NCBI RefSeq assembly: GCF_014873755.1
Contig: NZ_JADBEG010000001.1
Coordinates: forward strand, 7,414,501 to 7,478,500
Direction: 5' to 3'
DNA: 64,000 nt
Source of the DNA: Amycolatopsis lexingtonensis
Lineage (GTDB): Bacteria > Actinomycetota > Actinomycetes > Mycobacteriales > Pseudonocardiaceae
This document shows, in pieces, positions 41,865 through 50,482 of this stretch (the stretch's first letter is position 1; every line of letters begins with the position of its first letter). A model generated the notes under the pieces. It did not search any database. It saw nothing but the letters and a program-made list of their open reading frames with translations, and had not been told where the DNA came from. The translations under genes and the position numbers were made by a program.

Positions 41865-43685
41865 ATGACCGCAGTCGCCATCCCCGGACTGGACACCGCG
41901 CCGACGACGCACAGTGGCGTGCTGTCCTTCGTCCGGGAGGTCGCCGAGCTGACCACCCCGGACCGCGTGGTGTGGGTCGACGGGTCTGACGAAGAAGCCG
42001 CCCGGATCAACCAGGAGCTGGTCGACGCCGGCACGTTCGTGCAGCTCAAGTCGAAGCCGAACTCCTTCTGGGCCACTTCCGACCCGAACGACGTCGCCCG
42101 CGTCGAAGACCGGACCTTCATCTGTTCGCAGCGTCCCGAGGACGCCGGTCCGACCAACAACTGGATGGACCCGGCCGAGATGAAGGCCACCATGACCGAG
42201 CTGTTCCGTGGCTCGATGCGCGGCCGCACGATGTACGTCATCCCCTTCTGCATGGGTCCCCTCGCCGACGAGAATCCCAAGCTGGGTATCGAAATCACCG
42301 ATTTCGCCTACGTTGTCGCTTCGATGCGCGTGATGACCCGCGCGGGCAAGGCGGCGCTCGAGAAGTTCGTCGCGCCGGATGGCAGCGAGCGCGAATTCGT
42401 GCCGGCTCTCCACTCCGTCGGTGCGCCGCTCGAGCCGGGCCAGAAGGACGTTTCCTGGCCCTGCAACGAAACGAAGTACATTTCGCACTTCCCCGAAGAG
42501 CGCGCGATCTGGAGCTACGGCTCCGGCTACGGCGGCAACTCGCTGCTGGGCAAGAAGTGCTACTCGCTGCGCATCGCTTCGGTGATGGCCCGCGACGAGG
42601 GCTGGCTCGCCGAGCACATGCTGATCCTTAAGCTGATCTCGCCCGAGGACAAGGTCCACTACGTCGCGGCGGCGTTCCCGAGCGCCTGCGGCAAGACCAA
42701 CCTCGCCATGCTGCAGCCGACCATCCCGGGCTGGCGCGCCGAGACCCTCGGCGACGACATCGCGTGGATGCGCTTCGGCGAAGACGGCCGCCTGTACGCG
42801 GTCAACCCGGAGTTCGGCTTCTTCGGCGTCGCGCCGGGCACCGACTGGCACACCAACCCGAACGCCATGCGCACGATCGAGAAGGGCAACACGGTCTTCA
42901 CGAACGTCGCCCTGACCGACGACGGCGACATCTGGTGGGAGGGCATGGAGAACAAGCCCGAGCACGCCACGTCGTGGAAGAGGCAGGACTGGACGCCCGA
43001 CTCGGACGAGAAGGCCGCCCACCCGAACTCGCGCTACTGCACGCCGATGTCGCAGTGCCCGATCCTCGCGCCGGAGTGGGACGACCCGAAGGGCGTGCCG
43101 ATCTCGGCGATCCTGTTCGGCGGCCGCCGCAAGACGACGGTGCCGCTGGTGAACGAGGCCCGCGACTGGCAGCACGGCGTCTTCATGGGCGCCACGATGT
43201 CGTCGGAGACCACGGCGGCCGCGGCCGGCGCGGTCGGCAACGTGCGCCGCGACCCGATGGCGATGCTGCCGTTCCTCGGCTACCACGCCGGTGACTACTT
43301 CAAGCACTGGCTGACCCTCGGCAAGAACGCCGACGCGAACAAGCTGCCGAAGATCTTCTACGTCAACTGGTTCCGCCGCGGCGACGACGGCCGCTTCCTG
43401 TGGCCGGGCTTCGGCGAGAACTCGCGGATCCTCAAGTGGGTCATCGAGCGCGTCGAGGGTCGCGGCAACGCCGTCGAGACGCCGGTCGGCTTCGTGCCGC
43501 GGGCCGAGGACCTCGACACCGAGGGCCTCACCGAGCCGCTCGAGGACATCCAGGCCGCCCTCGAGGTCAAGCCCGAGGAGTGGCGCGAGGAGCTGCCGCT
43601 GATCGAGGAGTGGTTCGAGAAGATCGGCGAGGTGCCCACCTCGCTGCGTGACGAGCTCGACGCTTTGGTCCAGCGCCTGAGCTGA
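41865..43685 (+). CDS. pckG: Phosphoenolpyruvate carboxykinase (GTP)
   Basis: Interconverts oxaloacetate and phosphoenolpyruvate with GTP/GDP, the gateway to gluconeogenesis. It has 606 residues, normal for the GTP-dependent family. Signatures are [16 protein letters not shown] (nucleotide P-loop with the reactive Cys), [15 protein letters not shown] (metal-binding Asp) and [12 protein letters not shown]. The ATG at 41865 follows AGGAG. An in-frame ATG at 41772 lies inside the leader hairpins and is rejected. It is monocistronic between two terminators. The leader suggests added control of transcription. Confidence 0.98.
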   Translation: MTAVAIPGLDTAPTTHSGVLSFVREVAELTTPDRVVWVDGSDEEAARINQELVDAGTFVQLKSKPNSFWATSDPNDVARVEDRTFICSQRPEDAGPTNNWMDPAEMKATMTELFRGSMRGRTMYVIPFCMGPLADENPKLGIEITDFAYVVASMRVMTRAGKAALEKFVAPDGSEREFVPALHSVGAPLEPGQKDVSWPCNETKYISHFPEERAIWSYGSGYGGNSLLGKKCYSLRIASVMARDEGWLAEHMLILKLISPEDKVHYVAAAFPSACGKTNLAMLQPTIPGWRAETLGDDIAWMRFGEDGRLYAVNPEFGFFGVAPGTDWHTNPNAMRTIEKGNTVFTNVALTDDGDIWWEGMENKPEHATSWKRQDWTPDSDEKAAHPNSRYCTPMSQCPILAPEWDDPKGVPISAILFGGRRKTTVPLVNEARDWQHGVFMGATMSSETTAAAAGAVGNVRRDPMAMLPFLGYHAGDYFKHWLTLGKNADANKLPKIFYVNWFRRGDDGRFLWPGFGENSRILKWVIERVEGRGNAVETPVGFVPRAEDLDTEGLTEPLEDIQAALEVKPEEWREELPLIEEWFEKIGEVPTSLRDELDALVQRLS

Positions 43686-43698
43686 ACACCCTGAACGA

Positions 43699-43740
43699 GA
43701 AGGGGACGCCTCCCGGCCGCATCCGGGAGGCGTCCCCTTC
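43699..43740 (+). terminator. Intrinsic terminator of pckG
   Basis: An 18-base perfect stem, gaaggggacgcctcccgg (43699-43716) and its complement (43723-43740), loop ccgcat, then ttcttccttt. It lies 14 bases past the stop. Confidence 0.93.
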
Positions 43741-43765
43741 TTCCTTTCCCGGTAGTTTCGCGACC

Positions 43766-44635
43766 ATGAGACCGTTCCGGTTCGGCGTGGATCTGGTGGT
43801 GCCCGGCTCGCGGGCCGAGTGGGTGGCGAAGTGCCGGAAGGCCGAGGACCTCGGCTACGACGTCGTCGGCGCGGCCGACCACGTCGGGATGGCACCGCCG
43901 TTCCCCGCGCTCGTGCTCGCGGCCGAAGCGACCGAGCGGGTCCGGCTCAACACGTTCGTCATCAACGCCTGCTTCCACAACCCCGTGCTGCTCGCGCGGG
44001 ACGTCACGGGCACCGACCAGTTCACCGACGGGCGCCTGGAGCTGGGCATCGGCGCGGGGTACGTCGAGGCGGAGTTCCACGCGGCCGGCATCGAGTGGGG
44101 CACGCCCGGGCAGCGGTTCGCGCGGCTCGAACGCGCGGTGCTGGAGCTGAAGCGGCTTTACGCGGACCCGTCGCACAAGCCGGAACCGGTGCAGAAACCC
44201 GGGCCGCCGCTGCTGCTCGGCGGCCGCGGCGACCGCGTGCTGAAGCTGGCCGCGAAGCACGCCGACATCGTCGGGTTCACCGGCACCGCCGCGACGAAGG
44301 TCGAAGGGCGGATGTCGCTGGCCGGGCTCGGCGAGCTCACCGAACGCGTCGAGTTCGCGCGCGCGGCGCTCGACGGCCGGGACGCCGAGCTGAACCTGCT
44401 GGTGCACGCCACCCGCGTGACCGACGACCGGCGCAGCACGCTGGAAGCCGTCCACCGGCGGGTGCCCGATCTGTCCGTCGACGAGCTGGGCGAGCTGCCG
44501 ACCGTCCTGGTGGGATCCGCCGGCGCGGTCGCCGAGCAGCTCCTGCGCACCCGCGAGACGCTGGGGATCAGCTACTTCACGGTGATCGAAGACGACCTCG
44601 CGCGGCTGGCCCCGGTGATCGAAAAGCTCCGCTGA
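43766..44635 (+). CDS. LLM-class F420-dependent oxidoreductase (copy 1)
   Basis: A 289-residue (beta-alpha)8 enzyme of the luciferase-like family. It begins RPFRFGVDLVVPGSRAEWV and has AADHVGMAPPFPALV, NPVLLARDVTGTDQFTDGR and GIGAGYVEAEF, the pattern of the F420-dependent branch (TIGR03621-like). The likely cofactor is F420 and the substrate is unknown. Its neighbour at 44649 is a close paralogue with a 13-base gap, so the two are a recent tandem duplication in one operon that continues into an ABC exporter. Confidence 0.9.
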   Translation: MRPFRFGVDLVVPGSRAEWVAKCRKAEDLGYDVVGAADHVGMAPPFPALVLAAEATERVRLNTFVINACFHNPVLLARDVTGTDQFTDGRLELGIGAGYVEAEFHAAGIEWGTPGQRFARLERAVLELKRLYADPSHKPEPVQKPGPPLLLGGRGDRVLKLAAKHADIVGFTGTAATKVEGRMSLAGLGELTERVEFARAALDGRDAELNLLVHATRVTDDRRSTLEAVHRRVPDLSVDELGELPTVLVGSAGAVAEQLLRTRETLGISYFTVIEDDLARLAPVIEKLR

Positions 44636-44648
44636 GTACCTTGTCGGT

Positions 44649-45524
44649 ATGACTGGGGATTTCCGTTTCGGCGTCAACATGATCGTGCCCGACAGCCGCG
44701 CCGCGTGGGTCGAGAAGTGCCGCAAGGTCGAGGACCTGGGCTACGACGTCCTTTCGGCGGCCGACCACCTGGGCATGGCCCCGCCGTTCCCGGCGCTGGT
44801 GCTGGCCGGTGAGGTCACTTCGCGCGTCAAGCTGAACACCTTCGTGCTCAACACGCCGTTCTACAACCCGGTGCTGCTCGCCCGGGACGTCACGGGCACC
44901 GACCAGTTCACCGACGGACGCCTCGAGCTGGGGCTCGGCGCCGGGTACGTGAAGGCGGAGTTCGAGGCCGCCGGGATGCCGTTCCCGTCCGCTCGCGAGC
45001 GCGTCGACCACCTCGAACGGTCCATCCTCGAACTCAAGCGGCTGTACGCCGACCCGGAACACAAACCCGCGCCGACGCGGCCGGAAGGACCGCCGCTGCT
45101 GCTCGCCGGCCGCGGCGACCGGATCCTGACCCTCGCCGCCGAGCACGCCGACATCATCGGCTTCACCGGCACCGCCAAGACGCCGGACGGCACCGCGCCG
45201 GCCCCGGCGAGCGCCGAGGACATCGAGGAGCGCATCGAGTTCGTCCGGGCGAAGCTCGGCGGTCGTGCGGCCGAGTTCAACCTGCTCTGCCACTTCGTGA
45301 ACATCACCGAAGACCGCGCCGGCGCGCTCGAGGAGCTGGCGAAGCGCACGCAGGGTGCCTTGAGCGCCGACCAGCTCGCCGAAGTCCCGACCGCGCTGAT
45401 CGGCTCGCCCGCCCAGGTCGCGGAGCAGCTCCACGCGCACCGCGAGCGGTTCGGGCTGACCTACTACACCGTCCTGGAGCACAACCTGGAGCAGTTCGCC
45501 CCGGTGCTCGAAGCGCTCCGATGA
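44649..45524 (+). CDS. LLM-class F420-dependent oxidoreductase (copy 2)
   Basis: A 291-residue paralogue of copy 1: FRFGVNMIVPDSRAAWVEK, AADHLGMAPPFPALV, NPVLLARDVTGTDQFTDGR and GLGAGYVKAEF align one-to-one. It differs by a short insert with PDGTAPAPASAED near residue 180. The stop overlaps the start of the ABC ATPase (ATGA), so translation is coupled. A redox enzyme with an exporter suggests detoxification or modification followed by export of a small molecule (inference). Confidence 0.9.
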   Translation: MTGDFRFGVNMIVPDSRAAWVEKCRKVEDLGYDVLSAADHLGMAPPFPALVLAGEVTSRVKLNTFVLNTPFYNPVLLARDVTGTDQFTDGRLELGLGAGYVKAEFEAAGMPFPSARERVDHLERSILELKRLYADPEHKPAPTRPEGPPLLLAGRGDRILTLAAEHADIIGFTGTAKTPDGTAPAPASAEDIEERIEFVRAKLGGRAAEFNLLCHFVNITEDRAGALEELAKRTQGALSADQLAEVPTALIGSPAQVAEQLHAHRERFGLTYYTVLEHNLEQFAPVLEALR

Positions 45525-46126
45525 TCGACGCGACGGCGCTCGGCGTCCGGGCCGGCGAGCACTGGCTGTTCGACGACCTGGACTTCTCCGTCGACCCCGG
45601 CGAGTGCGCCGCGATCGTCGGGCCGAACGGAGTCGGCAAGTCGACCCTGATGCGGTGCCTCTACGGGATGCAGCAGCCGCAGCGGGGCCGCGTGCTGGTC
45701 GACCGCAAGGTGCCGGACGAGCGGGACGTCGAGTTCCGGCGCAAGGTGTCGGTGCTCTTCGACGACTCCGACTTCTTCGCGGAGCTGACGCCGTTGCAGC
45801 ACCTCGAGCTCCAGGCCGGCTCGTTCGGCGCCGACCTCGGCGACCACGAGGAGCTGCTGCGCGACGCGGGGCTCGGGGAACGCATGCGCGTCACGGCCGG
45901 GCACTTCTCCGCGGGCCAGCGCCGTCGCCTGCTGCTGCTCGGCGTCACCGCGCGCCCGCACCGCGTGCTGCTGCTCGACGAGCCGGAACGCGCGCTGGAC
46001 GCGGCGGGCAAGGACTGGCTGGTCGAGGTGATCGCCCGCTCGACGGCGGCCGGCGCCGCGGTCGTGGTGGCGACCCACCACCCGCCGCTGCTCGAAGCCG
46101 CGGACAGCGTCCTCGAACTGTGGTGA
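45521..46126 (+). CDS. ABC transporter ATP-binding protein
   Basis: A 201-residue ATPase. Walker A is GPNGVGKSTLMR, the signature FSAGQRRRLLLLG (SAGQ in place of SGGQ), Walker B VLLLDEPERALD and the switch His in VATHHPP. It lacks the C-terminal tail of the ATPases at 27.6-30.3 kb. The ATG overlaps the upstream oxidoreductase and the stop overlaps the downstream membrane protein, so all three are tightly coupled. Confidence 0.93.
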   Translation: MIDATALGVRAGEHWLFDDLDFSVDPGECAAIVGPNGVGKSTLMRCLYGMQQPQRGRVLVDRKVPDERDVEFRRKVSVLFDDSDFFAELTPLQHLELQAGSFGADLGDHEELLRDAGLGERMRVTAGHFSAGQRRRLLLLGVTARPHRVLLLDEPERALDAAGKDWLVEVIARSTAAGAAVVVATHHPPLLEAADSVLELW

Positions 46127-47400
46127 CACTGGCACCCCGCCGGATGCGGATCCCGGGCCGCAAGCGGTTCGGCGGGATCTTCAGCGGCGACACCGCGAGC
46201 TTCGTCTTCCTGTTCGGCTTCGGGTTCCTGTTCACCGCGTTCTTCCACGTCGACGGCTGGCGCCCGGCGCTCTACGGCTCGTCCCACGTGGACTTCCCGG
46301 CCGTGCTCGGCCTGCTCACGCTCTGCTGCGCGGTCGGCTGGCGCGGCCTGCTGCGCCGCGGCTTCGCCTGGGTCGAGCCGGCGGAGCTGACCTGGCTCGA
46401 CTTCGCCCCGGTGGACCGCGGCCGCGTCGTCACGCTGCGGCTGCTCGGCGCGTGGACCGGCGTGCTGGCAGTCACCGGTTACCTGGCCGCGCTGCTGCTC
46501 GCCGTCGGCGGGGCCGGGCTCGACCAGTGGCGCGCGGCCGTCGCGGTGGTCGTCGCGACCGCCGTCGCTGCGTTCGCTTCCGCCCGCCGGACGTCGCTGC
46601 GGCTGGACGCGCTGGGCCCGCTGGCCCTCGCCGTCGCCGGGCTGCTCATCGCCGCGCTGAGGCTCGGCCCGGTGATCGTGCAGTTCGTCGCCTCGGCCGT
46701 GCTGGTCGCGGCGCTGCCGCTGGCGTTCGGCGGCGAGCCGGTGAATCGCGCGGGCCGGGCGGCGCTGCTGGCCGGGTGGGACGGCCGGGTGCTGCGCTCG
46801 GTCGCCGTCACCTTCCTCGACCCGATGATGCTGCTGCCGCCGGCGACGCCGGTCGGGCGCTTCTCGCTGCGCCGCCCGACCGCGCTCCGGCTGGCCTTCG
46901 CGGGCACGCTCGGCCGCTCCCGGTACGCGGGCGCGGCGGCCCTGCTCGGCTTCGCGGTCGTCGTCGCCCACATCGCCCTGCCGACCGTGCCGGGCGCGGT
47001 CCTCGTCGGCATCGGCGCGTACGTCGCGCTGACGCCGTTCGCCGGCGGGCTCGGCGAGCTCTGGCGCAACCCGGGCCGCCGCCGGTGGCTCGGCTCCTCG
47101 AACCGCGAGCTCGTGCTGACCCACGGACTGGCGCTGGCGGGCGCCGGGATCTGCTGGGCGGCGCTGCTCGCCGTGGTCACCCTCGCGGGTGGGACGTCGT
47201 TCGGCCCGGGCGCCTGGCTCGCGGTGCCGCTGTCGGTGCTTTCGATCTTGCGCACGGTCACCCGGACCGCCGTCGACTACGGCAATCCGGCGTTCGTCGA
47301 CACCCCGATGGGCCCGATGCCGGCCAACCTCGTCCGCCAGCTCTTCCGCGGTCTCGACCTCCAGCTCGTCGGGATCGTGCTGCTCGCCGCCGCCGTTTGA
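46123..47400 (+). CDS. Polytopic membrane protein, ABC exporter subunit (DUF6297-like)
   Basis: A 425-residue membrane protein with about ten spans (for example FVFLFGFGFLFTAFF, LALAVAGLLIAALRLG and YAGAAALLGFAVVVAHIAL). A central cytoplasmic loop, DPMMLLPPATPVGRFSLRR, is conserved in DUF6297-type proteins, as far as I recall. Coupled to the ATPase by the overlap GTGA, so it is the membrane half of the exporter. GTG 46123 was chosen; GTG 46120 is equally possible. Confidence 0.8.
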   Translation: MTLAPRRMRIPGRKRFGGIFSGDTASFVFLFGFGFLFTAFFHVDGWRPALYGSSHVDFPAVLGLLTLCCAVGWRGLLRRGFAWVEPAELTWLDFAPVDRGRVVTLRLLGAWTGVLAVTGYLAALLLAVGGAGLDQWRAAVAVVVATAVAAFASARRTSLRLDALGPLALAVAGLLIAALRLGPVIVQFVASAVLVAALPLAFGGEPVNRAGRAALLAGWDGRVLRSVAVTFLDPMMLLPPATPVGRFSLRRPTALRLAFAGTLGRSRYAGAAALLGFAVVVAHIALPTVPGAVLVGIGAYVALTPFAGGLGELWRNPGRRRWLGSSNRELVLTHGLALAGAGICWAALLAVVTLAGGTSFGPGAWLAVPLSVLSILRTVTRTAVDYGNPAFVDTPMGPMPANLVRQLFRGLDLQLVGIVLLAAAV

Positions 47401-47431
47401 CCTACGCTCGCTCCGACGAAGGGAGCAGCCA

Positions 47432-48010
47432 GTGGGCGGCGGACACGCACCGGGCGTCGGGCGGCGGGCGACCAGCGAGTTCCCGGCCGGCTGGAGCGAC
47501 GAGCAGATCATCTCGGTCGTCAAGGACGTCGCGAACGACCCCAGCGAGGCCCGGCGGCGGCAGCAGAACGGCCGGTGGCGCTGTGCCGGGGAGCGGTTCA
47601 ACGTCCACCTGATCGTCCTGGTCGAAGAGAACGGGCACGTGCACACCGCCTACCCGGTGGCAGGCCCCGGCGTGATCCGCAACCCGGACGCGGCCCGCGA
47701 CCCGGCGAACCCGACGGTCGCCGACCTGCAGGGCAACCGCATCAGCTTCTTCTCCGACAGCATCCTGACCAGCCTCGCCGACCGGCTCTCCCCCGAGGAC
47801 TACACGCACTACCGGACGCTGCTGTGGTCCGGCGAGTGGGAGGAACTGGCGGACGTGCTGGCCGCGCACGCGGTCAAGCTGGGCTTCGGCTTCTCGGCGG
47901 ACGAGTTCTCCGACTTCGAGAAGCTGCTCAACAGCTACGACCTGCCGGTGGCGGGCTGCGCGTTCCTCAACGACCGCGAGCACATCCTGAACCAGCTGCG
48001 CCCGGTCTAA
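47432..48010 (+). CDS. EndoU-like half fused to immunity-like half (hypothetical)
   Basis: A 192-residue protein from a GTG preceded by GGGAG. Residues about 15-80 (FPAGWSDEQIISVVKDVAND, ending ENGHVHTAYPVAG) resemble the C-terminal part of bacterial EndoU (BECR-fold) nuclease domains seen at the ends of polymorphic toxins. The upstream HH-containing part of such domains is missing. Residues about 105-190 (LSPEDYTHYRTLLWSGEWEE and DEFSDFEKLLNSYDLPVAG) look like the small helical immunity proteins paired with those toxins. I infer a degenerate toxin or an immunity-type protein; neither activity is certain. It overlaps the convergent XRE gene by four bases. Confidence 0.6.
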   Translation: MGGGHAPGVGRRATSEFPAGWSDEQIISVVKDVANDPSEARRRQQNGRWRCAGERFNVHLIVLVEENGHVHTAYPVAGPGVIRNPDAARDPANPTVADLQGNRISFFSDSILTSLADRLSPEDYTHYRTLLWSGEWEELADVLAAHAVKLGFGFSADEFSDFEKLLNSYDLPVAGCAFLNDREHILNQLRPV

Positions 48011-48279
48011 CTCGCCTGGCTGAGCGACGGCGACCCGGCTGGTTCGACCGCCGCGCGCAGCTCGTCCAGCGGCAGGCCCACGGCGTCGGCGATGGCCGTG
48101 ACCGTGAAGAACGCCGGCGTGGGGATCCGCCCGGTTTCGATCTTCCTGAGCGTCTCGACCGAGATCCCGGCTTCGGCGGCGACGTCCACCATGCTCCGGC
48201 CGGCCCGCGCCGTCCGCAGCGCCTGGCCGAGGCGTTCGCCCCGTTCGCGCTCGTCGTTTGTCAGCGGTACTCGAACCAT
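48007..48279 (-). CDS. XRE family transcriptional regulator
   Basis: A 90-residue HTH protein: RLGQALRTARAGRSMVDVAA then EAGISVETLRKIETGRIPTP, a classic lambda-repressor-like fold with little else. The ATG at 48279 begins MVRVPLTNDERERG. The frame is open upstream, but that part lies in a palindromic promoter-like region. On the minus strand TATTAGTAT lies about 15 bases before the start and could be the -10. It probably represses its own promoter. Confidence 0.88.
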   Translation of the reverse strand: MVRVPLTNDERERGERLGQALRTARAGRSMVDVAAEAGISVETLRKIETGRIPTPAFFTVTAIADAVGLPLDELRAAVEPAGSPSLSQAS

Positions 48280-48303
48280 GTCGCCAATACTAATACCACC
48301 CGA

Positions 48304-48347
48304 GTTGTCCACCGCCTGTGGACAACTCTGTGCACAGGTGTGGAAAA
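48304..48347. promoter_or_regulatory. Cluster of DnaA-box-like sequences
   Basis: The site tgtggacaa (48317-48325) is the perfect complement of the actinobacterial DnaA box TTGTCCACA. ttgtccacc (48305-48313) has one mismatch and tgtggaaaa (48339-48347) gives TTTTCCACA. The first two form a 9-base inverted repeat. A palindrome ctgtgcacag lies at 48328-48337. The region is in the gap between the XRE and peptidase genes. Confidence 0.4.
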
Positions 48348-48377
48348 GCCCCGCCGAACCTCCGTTCGGCGGGGCTT
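48346..48377 (-). terminator. Intrinsic terminator after the secreted peptidase gene
   Basis: A 14-base perfect stem, aagccccgccgaac (48346-48359) and its complement (48364-48377), loop ctcc. It is followed on the minus strand by a TTTTCC tract. It lies 19 bases past the stop of the alpha/beta hydrolase gene. Confidence 0.88.
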
Positions 48378-48395
48378 CCACTACACCTTGTGGTG

Positions 48396-50015
48396 TCAGG
48401 CGCCCGCGGGCACCGGAAGTGGCATGCCGGGCAGGCTCTGGTCGTTCGGCACGACGCCGTCGACCAGGTAGGCCTCCACGACCTTGTCCACACCCGCGTT
48501 GCCGCCGGCGTAGATGCCGTGGTCACCCTCGCCGGTGATCGTCAGCATCCGCGAACCCTCGAACGCCTTGTGCGCGCGCCGCGCGCCTTCGATCGGCGTC
48601 GCCGGGTCGTGCTCCGACTCGACGATCAGCACCGGCGGGACACCCTTGCCGTCCAGCACCGGGAGCGGCGCCGGCGGCTTCTTCCAGAACAGGCACGGCT
48701 GGATGAACCAGCCGGCGCCCAGGAGCGGCAGCTGCTTGTCGATCAGCCGCTGCGAGTCCTTGATGGCGCTGTTGACCGTGCCGGTCCACGGGCCCTCGTT
48801 GCACGGGATGGTCCAGAAGCTGGCGTCGTAGGCGTCGCCGTCGGTCGGGACCATCAGCGGCTGGGCGCCGGAGGTGTCGGTGCTCTTGTCGGCGGCCTTG
48901 ACCTTCTGCGCGGCCGACGTCTTGGCCTGCGCCGACGCGGTGCCCTGGGTCAGCGTGCGGACGCTGACCAGGTAGTCGGCCAGGCCCGGGAAGGACCGCT
49001 TCGAGTAGATGCTCGACGCGATGAAGGAGTCCAGTCCGTTGGCCGAGACGGTCGAGCCGTCGGGCAGGGTGACCGCGCCCTGGGTCAGGGCGTAGCGGAC
49101 CTGCTCGTAGGTCTGGCGGGCGGCCTCGCCGGTGGTGCCGAAGTGGTAGAGCTTGTCGTACTTCGCCATCCACGGGAGGAAGTCCTGCCGCCAGCGGCGC
49201 TCGAAGCCGAGCGGCTGCCAGTCGAACGACTTCTGCCAGGTCGTGGTGAACTCCGTCGAGGAGTCGAGGACGAACCGGCCGGTGCGCGTCGGGTAGGCCT
49301 GCGCGTAGTGCGCGCCCATCCAGGTGCCCGCCGAGTAGCCGACCCAGTTGATCTTGTCGCGGCCGAGCAGCACGCGCAGCAGGTCGATGTCCTTGACCGT
49401 CTGGTCGGTGTTGATCAGCGGGCCCAGCTCGCCGGACTTCTGCTGGCAGGACAGCGCCGCGTACTTCGTCGCCGCGACGATCAGGTTCAGGTTCTGCCGG
49501 TCGCGGTCACGCGGGTCGAGGTCCGAGCCGGTGCCGATGGCGCCACCGCACGTGATGTTCGTGCTCTTGCCGGTGCCGCGCGGGTCGAACCCGACGATCT
49601 CCTGGTGCTCGCGCAGCTTCGGCTGGTTGCGCAGGCGGGCCGGGAAGTTCCGGCCGGGCGCGCCCGGGCCGCCGGGGTTGGTGACGACGCTGGCGGTCGC
49701 GTCCTTGGTCGCCTTCAGACGGCTGACGGCGATCGTCAGGTCGATCTGGGCGTTGGCCTGGTACCAGTTGCGCGGCGTCTTGTAGGTCGCGCACTCCATG
49801 TCCTCGGCGCCGGCGGGCGGGGCCGTCGGCAGCTCGGCGGGAACGGCGCACTTGTGCCAGTCGAGCTTCTGGTTCGCGTACTGCGGCGGGATGTTCGTGG
49901 AGTTCAGCGGCTGCTTGCCGGCCGCGGCCTCCTGGCCCGCGAAGGCCGGCGTGAACCCGGCCAGCAGGGTGCCGGCGATCGCCGGGATCACCACCGCGTA
50001 GCGGAGTCGTGTCAT
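48396..50015 (-). CDS. Secreted alpha/beta-hydrolase peptidase (SlpD/tripeptidyl aminopeptidase family)
   Basis: A 539-residue exported enzyme. The signal peptide is residues 1-26 (VVIPAIAGTLLAGFTPAFA). The oxyanion region NPGGPGAPG is near residue 117, and the nucleophile Ser in GYSAGT near 228. The C-terminal cap contains CNEGPW and CLFWKK Cys pairs, and the acid and base are in ESEHDPATP and GEGDHGIYAG. This is the layout of Streptomyces SlpD/SlpE and tripeptidyl aminopeptidases (TAP family, S33). The ribosome site AAGGGG precedes the ATG. The substrate is probably N-terminal peptides outside the cell. Confidence 0.93.
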   Translation of the reverse strand: MTRLRYAVVIPAIAGTLLAGFTPAFAGQEAAAGKQPLNSTNIPPQYANQKLDWHKCAVPAELPTAPPAGAEDMECATYKTPRNWYQANAQIDLTIAVSRLKATKDATASVVTNPGGPGAPGRNFPARLRNQPKLREHQEIVGFDPRGTGKSTNITCGGAIGTGSDLDPRDRDRQNLNLIVAATKYAALSCQQKSGELGPLINTDQTVKDIDLLRVLLGRDKINWVGYSAGTWMGAHYAQAYPTRTGRFVLDSSTEFTTTWQKSFDWQPLGFERRWRQDFLPWMAKYDKLYHFGTTGEAARQTYEQVRYALTQGAVTLPDGSTVSANGLDSFIASSIYSKRSFPGLADYLVSVRTLTQGTASAQAKTSAAQKVKAADKSTDTSGAQPLMVPTDGDAYDASFWTIPCNEGPWTGTVNSAIKDSQRLIDKQLPLLGAGWFIQPCLFWKKPPAPLPVLDGKGVPPVLIVESEHDPATPIEGARRAHKAFEGSRMLTITGEGDHGIYAGGNAGVDKVVEAYLVDGVVPNDQSLPGMPLPVPAGA

Positions 50016-50194
50016 ACGGTTGCCCCTTTTTGACTTTTCGCGTGCGGAGTCCGGCTATTGATATAGGGCTCACCGGAACGGGGCAACCGACGTTGGTCGG
50101 CAACGGGCACCGCGGCGATCAAATCGATATCGGACAGACGTGACTCGCTGTCACCCAGGTTCTAAGGTCAGGCGGTCGGTTACGGGAGTGTTAG

Positions 50195-50482
50195 GTGAGG
50201 TCGATGTCGACTGTGAAGCACGACGGAAAGGTGCGTGGGTCGCGGTTCAACCCGTGGCACCTGCTCCTGATCGTCCCGCTGCTCGTCCTGGTCACGCCAC
50301 TGTTCAACGTGGACGGTCCGCGGCTGTTCGGGATGCCGTTCTTCTACTGGTTCCAGTTCCTGATGGTCGCGGTCGGGGTGCTGTCCACCTGGATCGTCTA
50401 CCTGATGACGCGGGACAAGCCCACCACGGACGCCCCGGACCGGCTGAGCGTCGACGACCTGGACGAGGGGGACGCTCGATGA
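50195..50482 (+). CDS. DUF3311 family small membrane protein
   Basis: A 95-residue protein with two membrane spans (HLLLIVPLLVLVTPLFN and FFYWFQFLMVAVGVLSTWIV) and PRLFGMPFFYW between them, the DUF3311 signature. In actinobacteria it is encoded just before a solute:sodium symporter, as here, and is thought to be its accessory subunit. The stop overlaps the symporter ATG. The start may be GTG 50195 or ATG 50204. Confidence 0.9.
   Translation: MRSMSTVKHDGKVRGSRFNPWHLLLIVPLLVLVTPLFNVDGPRLFGMPFFYWFQFLMVAVGVLSTWIVYLMTRDKPTTDAPDRLSVDDLDEGDAR

Noticed and set aside
47432..48279. EndoU-like gene and XRE gene as a toxin-antitoxin operon
   Set aside because: They are convergent with overlapping ends, not co-transcribed; a regulator cannot be paired with it by position alone.
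48304..48347. Chromosome origin
   Set aside because: Only one perfect DnaA box, no dnaA/dnaN, no AT-rich unwinding region, and no gene order of oriC.
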